Source: Syntrophaceae bacterium CG2_30_49_12 (lineage in GTDB: Bacteria; Desulfobacterota; Syntrophia; Syntrophales; CG2-30-49-12). From it: 27,003 bases of DNA. Each line of letters starts with the position of its first letter. Position 1 is the stretch's first letter. This document shows, piece by piece, positions 23,634 to 27,003 of the stretch. The notes below the pieces were generated by a model. It had not been told where the DNA came from, made no database searches, and saw only the letters and a program-made list of their open reading frames with translations. The stretch lies in assembly GCA_001873675.1 (NCBI GenBank), contig MNZP01000175.1, positions 1-27,003 of the forward strand, in the 5' to 3' direction. Position numbers and translations under genes: made by a program.

Positions 23634-24539
23634 TCATGTTTTGCCGGACGATGCCCTTGCCTGGCAGAAAGCAATAAACTCTTGCAGCAGCCGGGAGATC
23701 AATCTTTCCTTACGATAAATGCAGTAGAAGCTTCGCTTCAGATTAAGCTCATCAACAGGAACAACCTTAACCATACCGAGAGCCAGACTTTTCTTGATGG
23801 CCAGATTTGATACGAAGGCGATCCCTATCCCTGCCTCTACGGCAGAGACTATCGCCTGTGTTGAGCCCAGCACCAGAGTTGGTGAGCAACGCCGCAGGTC
23901 ATAACCCTTATCAAGCAGCATGGCCTCAAGGCTGCCCTGGGTGCCTGAGGTTCTGTTGCGGAAGATCAACGGCTCCTTTTCCAGCTCTTTCAGCGAGATA
24001 TTTTCACGCCGGGCGAAGGGATGTTCTAAAAATACCACAAGAACAATCTCGTCTTCTGCTATCTTGAATGACTCAAGCTCCAGACCTTCGGGTATTATAC
24101 CACAGAACCCTACCTCATATGCGCCCTCTTGTACCCTGGCAATGGCAGTGTAAGAATCGAACATGGTTACCGAGGGTCGTGTAGATGGATATAGGTGTTT
24201 GAACTCCCCCAGGAGGGGGGGGACAATAAATTCACTCGGTATAGTGCTCGCTACGATAGCTAAATCACCCACAACTTCATTACGTATTTGATCGAGATCA
24301 TTCATGAATTTGGTCTCTTCCTGCTTAATGACCCCGGTAAAACGGAAGAGGCGCTTCCCCACCTCTGTCATACTGACCGCTTTTTCTTTGCGGTCAAGCA
24401 AGCGGACACCGAGTTCACTTTCCAAACGCTGGATCTGAAAAGAAACGGCGGGTTGGCTGAGCGAGAGCCTCCTTGCCGCCTCGGAAAAACTCCCCAGTTC
24501 AACCACCATTGAATAGGTCTTGAGATAATCCAGGTTCAC
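23634..24539 (-). CDS. Selenium metabolism-associated LysR-family regulator
   Basis: This 301-residue LysR regulator has an N-terminal winged helix (MNLDYLKTYSMVVELGSFSE, then AARRLSLSQPAVSFQIQRLE) and a CysB-like effector domain from ~90 (VVGDLAIVASTIPSEFIVPPLL). It reads from a GTG at 24539 with AGGGG upstream. The sequence closely fits the LysR subgroup that annotators call selenium metabolism-associated, and the neighbours (yedE, yedF, tusA) agree. It converges on the porin gene with a 5-base gap and diverges from cooC. A dyad 38 bases upstream of its start could be its own operator. The ligand is unknown. Confidence 0.86.
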   Translation of the reverse strand: MNLDYLKTYSMVVELGSFSEAARRLSLSQPAVSFQIQRLESELGVRLLDRKEKAVSMTEVGKRLFRFTGVIKQEETKFMNDLDQIRNEVVGDLAIVASTIPSEFIVPPLLGEFKHLYPSTRPSVTMFDSYTAIARVQEGAYEVGFCGIIPEGLELESFKIAEDEIVLVVFLEHPFARRENISLKELEKEPLIFRNRTSGTQGSLEAMLLDKGYDLRRCSPTLVLGSTQAIVSAVEAGIGIAFVSNLAIKKSLALGMVKVVPVDELNLKRSFYCIYRKERLISRLLQEFIAFCQARASSGKT

Positions 24540-24809
24540 AATAATCCCCTAAACAGTTTCATCCTTGGAGACCTTTGATGTTATACAGATATACCATCCT
24601 GACTAAAACAGCAAGCTAATAGTAAGCTGTCTTCAGACAGATTGGACAAACCAGACCGATGAACGCCCATGTCTGGAGCTATAAAAAAATTTTATGATAG
24701 CCATAAAAAAACTTGACAGGTAAAATGTATCGTGTTACGAAATGTCTTGACTGTTGTTTATTATGCGTGCCCCTGTAAAAGGGAATACTATTCGGGGGGA
24801 GGATGAAAA
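24540..24809. promoter_or_regulatory. Divergent lysR / cooC-like promoter region
   Basis: This 270-base A+T-rich gap separates the two divergent genes. It holds an imperfect dyad at 24578-24597 (ATGTTATA and TATACCAT around CAGA, one mismatch), a possible LysR site. There is a short perfect dyad CTGTCT-TC-AGACAG at 24627-24640. TTGACA at 24713-24718 could be a -35 on the plus strand, with only a weak -10 (TACGAA) after 17 bases. TATTAT at 24759-24764 is a better -10 but lacks a good -35. No coding sequence was seen. The exact transcription starts are unresolved. Confidence 0.45.
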
Positions 24810-25610
24810 TTGAAAGGGGCAACCATCGCTGTGTCGGGTAAAGGAGGGGTAGGGAAAACAAGTCTCTCCGCGCTTCTTATCAGAAGGCTGTCTCAGATCG
24901 GCAGTGTGCTGGCCATAGATGCCGATCCCGATTCCAATCTTCCCCAGGCCCTCGGGGTGAGGGTGGAAAAGAGCATAGGTGATGTGAGGGAATCCATCAT
25001 AAATGCACCGGCACGTAGTAAGGAGGCAACGTCTAAAGAGGTGTTTGCAAGACTGGCTTTATATGAGGCCATCGAGGAATTTTCCCGCTTCGACGTAGCG
25101 GTGATGGGACGCCCCGAGGGGAGCGGATGCTACTGCTTTCTCAACAATATTATACGTCAATTGATAGACTTCAGGGCAAAAAGCTACGATTTCACGGTCA
25201 TAGATTGCCATGCCGGTCTGGAACACCTGAGCCGCCGGACTACAAGGGGAGTTGATGTTTTGATCGCCGTTACCGAACCCACAAAGAACGGTGTCTTGAC
25301 TGCGAGAAGGATCGTCGAACTTTCAAGGGAACTATCCATCGATGTGGGAACGATTCTGGTTGTGGCGAACAAAGTATCCCCTGAGGTAAGACCGTCCCTG
25401 GATAAAATAGCGAGAGAGAATGGTCTTGAGATAGATGTTTATCTCCCTTTTGAGGAAGAGATGGCCCGTCTCAGTATCCTGGGAGAACCGGCAGTGAATC
25501 TAAGGGGAGATTCTCCTGTCTCGGTAGGGGTGGAGATGATCTGTGACAAGATCCCTGGGGTTTATCCGATAAGCAGTTCTGAAGCGAAGACTGCGGAAGG
25601 ACTTAAGTAG
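24810..25610 (+). CDS. cooC: CooC-family nickel-insertion ATPase
   Basis: This 266-residue MinD-type ATPase starts at TTG 24810, with GGGGGAGG upstream; the nearby ATG at 24803 is out of frame. It has the deviant Walker A G10-K-G-G-V-G-K16-T-S, a DADPDSNL switch motif and the CooC metal motif C107-x-C109 inside RPEGSGCYCFLNN. CooC/AcsF proteins dimerise on ATP binding, hold Ni at the CxC pair and load it into CODH or acetyl-CoA synthase. The gene is not in the main acs operon of this window. It precedes tRNA copy 2 and the second ACS-like gene by 40 and 171 bases, so it may serve that protein, the CODH/ACS, or both. Confidence 0.92.
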   Translation: MKGATIAVSGKGGVGKTSLSALLIRRLSQIGSVLAIDADPDSNLPQALGVRVEKSIGDVRESIINAPARSKEATSKEVFARLALYEAIEEFSRFDVAVMGRPEGSGCYCFLNNIIRQLIDFRAKSYDFTVIDCHAGLEHLSRRTTRGVDVLIAVTEPTKNGVLTARRIVELSRELSIDVGTILVVANKVSPEVRPSLDKIARENGLEIDVYLPFEEEMARLSILGEPAVNLRGDSPVSVGVEMICDKIPGVYPISSSEAKTAEGLK

Positions 25611-25650
25611 AAGAGGTTTATTGGAGAGCGAAGGACGGCGTGCGGACAGC

Positions 25651-25750
25651 GAGGTCGGTTGAGGGAGCCGGCGCTCCCCGCGGGCTGCAAACCCGTTGAG
25701 GATAACTATCGAGTAGTATCCTGGTCGGTTCGACTCCGAATCCGACCTCC
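25651..25750 (+). tRNA. Cys-anticodon (GCA) tRNA with selenocysteine-tRNA-like body, copy 2
   Basis: It has the same cloverleaf as copy 1: an 8-bp acceptor GAGGTCGG/CCGACCTC, a perfect 6-bp D stem GGGAGC/GCTCCC with loop CGGC, and an identical anticodon arm with GCA at 25687-25689. The variable arm is longer (GGATA-A-CTA paired with TAG-TATCC), and the 4-bp T stem with loop TTCGACT is unchanged. Acceptor bases differ from copy 1 at three pairs and every pair is kept, with two true double changes (A-T to G-C, C-G to T-A), so both copies look maintained for structure. No CCA is encoded (the 3' end reads CTCCGA). It starts 40 bases after cooC. The ribosome-binding site of the next gene begins only 17 bases after its 3' end. 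Confidence 0.78.
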
Positions 25751-25781
25751 GATAATTAATTAAGTCAAGGAGGCAAATAAA

Positions 25782-27003
25782 ATGGCAGAGAGAGAAATTA
25801 AATTTAAACATGCTGGTCCCAGCCTGGCCTTTCTGGAAAAAGAGATGGAGGACAAGTTGGGAGTCCCACGGACATGGCAGTTGCCAGACCTGGAGCATGC
25901 CTATGACGGGCTGGAGGAGATTGGCCAGGGGCCTGAATACTTCAGCCACATCCGGAAAGGGGAGTATTTCCTTGACCTGGGAGGGCCGAAGACAGGCTAC
26001 ACTGGTTACTACTTCACGGACATCTGTGATGACCCCGATGAGGTGGTTGATGGAAAGGTGACCTTATATGGTCCTGACATCCACGAGATACTCCCGGAGT
26101 CTACCGTTCCCCTTGGTCTCCACTGGAAGCTCTACGGCAGGGATGTATCACATCTCCATGCGGAGTATCTGGGGAGACAGGTCATGACCGCCTGCATGAC
26201 CACAGAGGGGTGGATGATATCGGGGGCGGCGTTTGACCCCTGGATCAGGCTGTCAAAGAAGGCTGCCCCTAAATATAAGGGGTTTTATCAGTTTGCCCAG
26301 CTGCTGAGGGCATACGGCCGGACGACTTCTCCTCTCCTGGAAAAAGTAGAGATGGTGATAGTGGTGGGAGCCCCGGTGGTGGGCGGGGTGGTAGAAAGCG
26401 CTCCTTCCGGTGTGCCTAAAGAGGCCATAACAGAGATATCTGGGAAGCTCCGAAAAAGACAAGAAATTTACGATGCCTGGTCCAAAGAGATGCAGGATGC
26501 CGATGTTGAGATATTTTACGGCTGCACACTGTGCAAGATGATCGCCCCAAATCATGCCTGCGTGGTTGCTCCCTCAAACGTGCCTTTCTGCGGCTTTGCC
26601 TCCTGGTCTGGCATGAAGACCACCTATGAGGTCGAGCCCGGTGGATACATCTTTGCCTGTCCCAGAGGGGAACTAATCGACAAGGATATGAGCTGGTATA
26701 AAGGTGTGGATGAAGAGATATGGGAAAGGTCAAATCACAAATATCATCATTTCTTCCTCAACAGCACCATCCTCTATCCGGCCACCAATTGCGGCTGTTT
26801 TGAAGCTGCATCCTTTTATATCCCTGAAGTGGATGGGATAGGAATAGTAAACCGCCGTTACACCGGCGAAACACCTTTAGGGATACCCTTCTCCACCCTT
26901 GCCGGGTTTATGAGCGGCGGGGAGCAGAATCACGGGTTTAAGGGACTGAGTGTCCGTAACATGATGATGAGGGATCTCCTGCGGGGAGACGGCGGCTGGA
27001 ACA
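25782..27003 (+). CDS. Second short acetyl-CoA-synthase-like protein (partial, runs off the window)
   Basis: It starts at ATG 25782 with AAGGAGG upstream and is open to the window end, giving 407 residues. It is a paralogue of the protein at 19617-21062 with the same architecture: no CODH-binding domain, an IRKGEYFLDLGGPK opening and a full set of A-cluster ligands, C248-x2-C251-x8-C260-x9-C270 and C337-G-C339. The residue matching the Ni-site Phe of AcsB is again Ile (I254, in CTLCKMIAPNHAC). Shared blocks such as GVDEEIWERS and SGGEQNHGFKG set the two paralogues apart from the AcsB of this window. It is the third gene of a cooC-tRNA-ACS-like unit, which suggests nickel loading by the adjacent CooC. 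The substrate is unknown and the missing C-terminus prevents a size comparison. Confidence 0.85.
   Translation, partial: MAEREIKFKHAGPSLAFLEKEMEDKLGVPRTWQLPDLEHAYDGLEEIGQGPEYFSHIRKGEYFLDLGGPKTGYTGYYFTDICDDPDEVVDGKVTLYGPDIHEILPESTVPLGLHWKLYGRDVSHLHAEYLGRQVMTACMTTEGWMISGAAFDPWIRLSKKAAPKYKGFYQFAQLLRAYGRTTSPLLEKVEMVIVVGAPVVGGVVESAPSGVPKEAITEISGKLRKRQEIYDAWSKEMQDADVEIFYGCTLCKMIAPNHACVVAPSNVPFCGFASWSGMKTTYEVEPGGYIFACPRGELIDKDMSWYKGVDEEIWERSNHKYHHFFLNSTILYPATNCGCFEAASFYIPEVDGIGIVNRRYTGETPLGIPFSTLAGFMSGGEQNHGFKGLSVRNMMMRDLLRGDGGWN

Overview
The window reads as one chromosomal stretch of a strictly anaerobic, Gram-negative, selenium-using bacterium that runs the Wood-Ljungdahl pathway. An outer-membrane porin, the acsD-cooS-acsB-acsC-acsE order, an HdrCBA-MvhD-MetV-MetF module and the style of the dispersed repeats suggest Desulfobacterota (old Deltaproteobacteria). 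That placement is inference, because no rRNA or other marker is present.

Region 1 (1-15285, all +) is a carbonyl/methyl branch operon: the end of acsD, Ni-CODH (cooS/acsA), acetyl-CoA synthase (acsB), corrinoid protein large subunit (acsC) and methyltransferase (acsE). It continues with hdrC, hdrB, a 1496-residue hdrA that carries a GltD-like NAD(P)H module, mvhD, metV and metF. The last six match the Moorella-type methylene-THF reductase complex. mvhD has an in-frame UGA at 13193-13195 followed by a hairpin and is read here as a selenoprotein. Without that reading the gene would be missed or cut short.

Region 2 (15340-16823) holds a response regulator-adenylate cyclase, a 39-codon remnant of a four-helix-bundle (23S IVP-type) protein gene and a MITE-like inverted repeat.

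Region 3 (16824-24539) is a selenium/sulfur-handling locus: YedE transporter, DUF3343 carrier-like protein, a YjeF-C/ribokinase-fold protein, a tRNA gene, an acetyl-CoA-synthase-like protein, a molbindin, TusA, YedF, a porin, and a convergent LysR regulator of the selenium-associated type. Region 4 (24810-27003, +) repeats the theme: a CooC-type nickel ATPase, a second tRNA of the same kind and a second acetyl-CoA-synthase-like gene that runs off the end.

The most unusual feature is the pairing seen twice. A tRNA with a selenocysteine-tRNA-like body (8-bp acceptor stem, 6-bp D stem with a 4-nt loop, long variable arm) but a cysteine anticodon (GCA) lies directly upstream of a short acetyl-CoA-synthase paralogue. 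Both paralogues keep every A-cluster ligand, lack the CODH-binding N-terminal domain, and replace the conserved Phe near the nickel site by Ile. With CooC, YedE, YedF, TusA and molbindin alongside, this looks like an uncharacterised nickel/chalcogen enzyme system linked to a special tRNA. Its reaction cannot be told from sequence alone.
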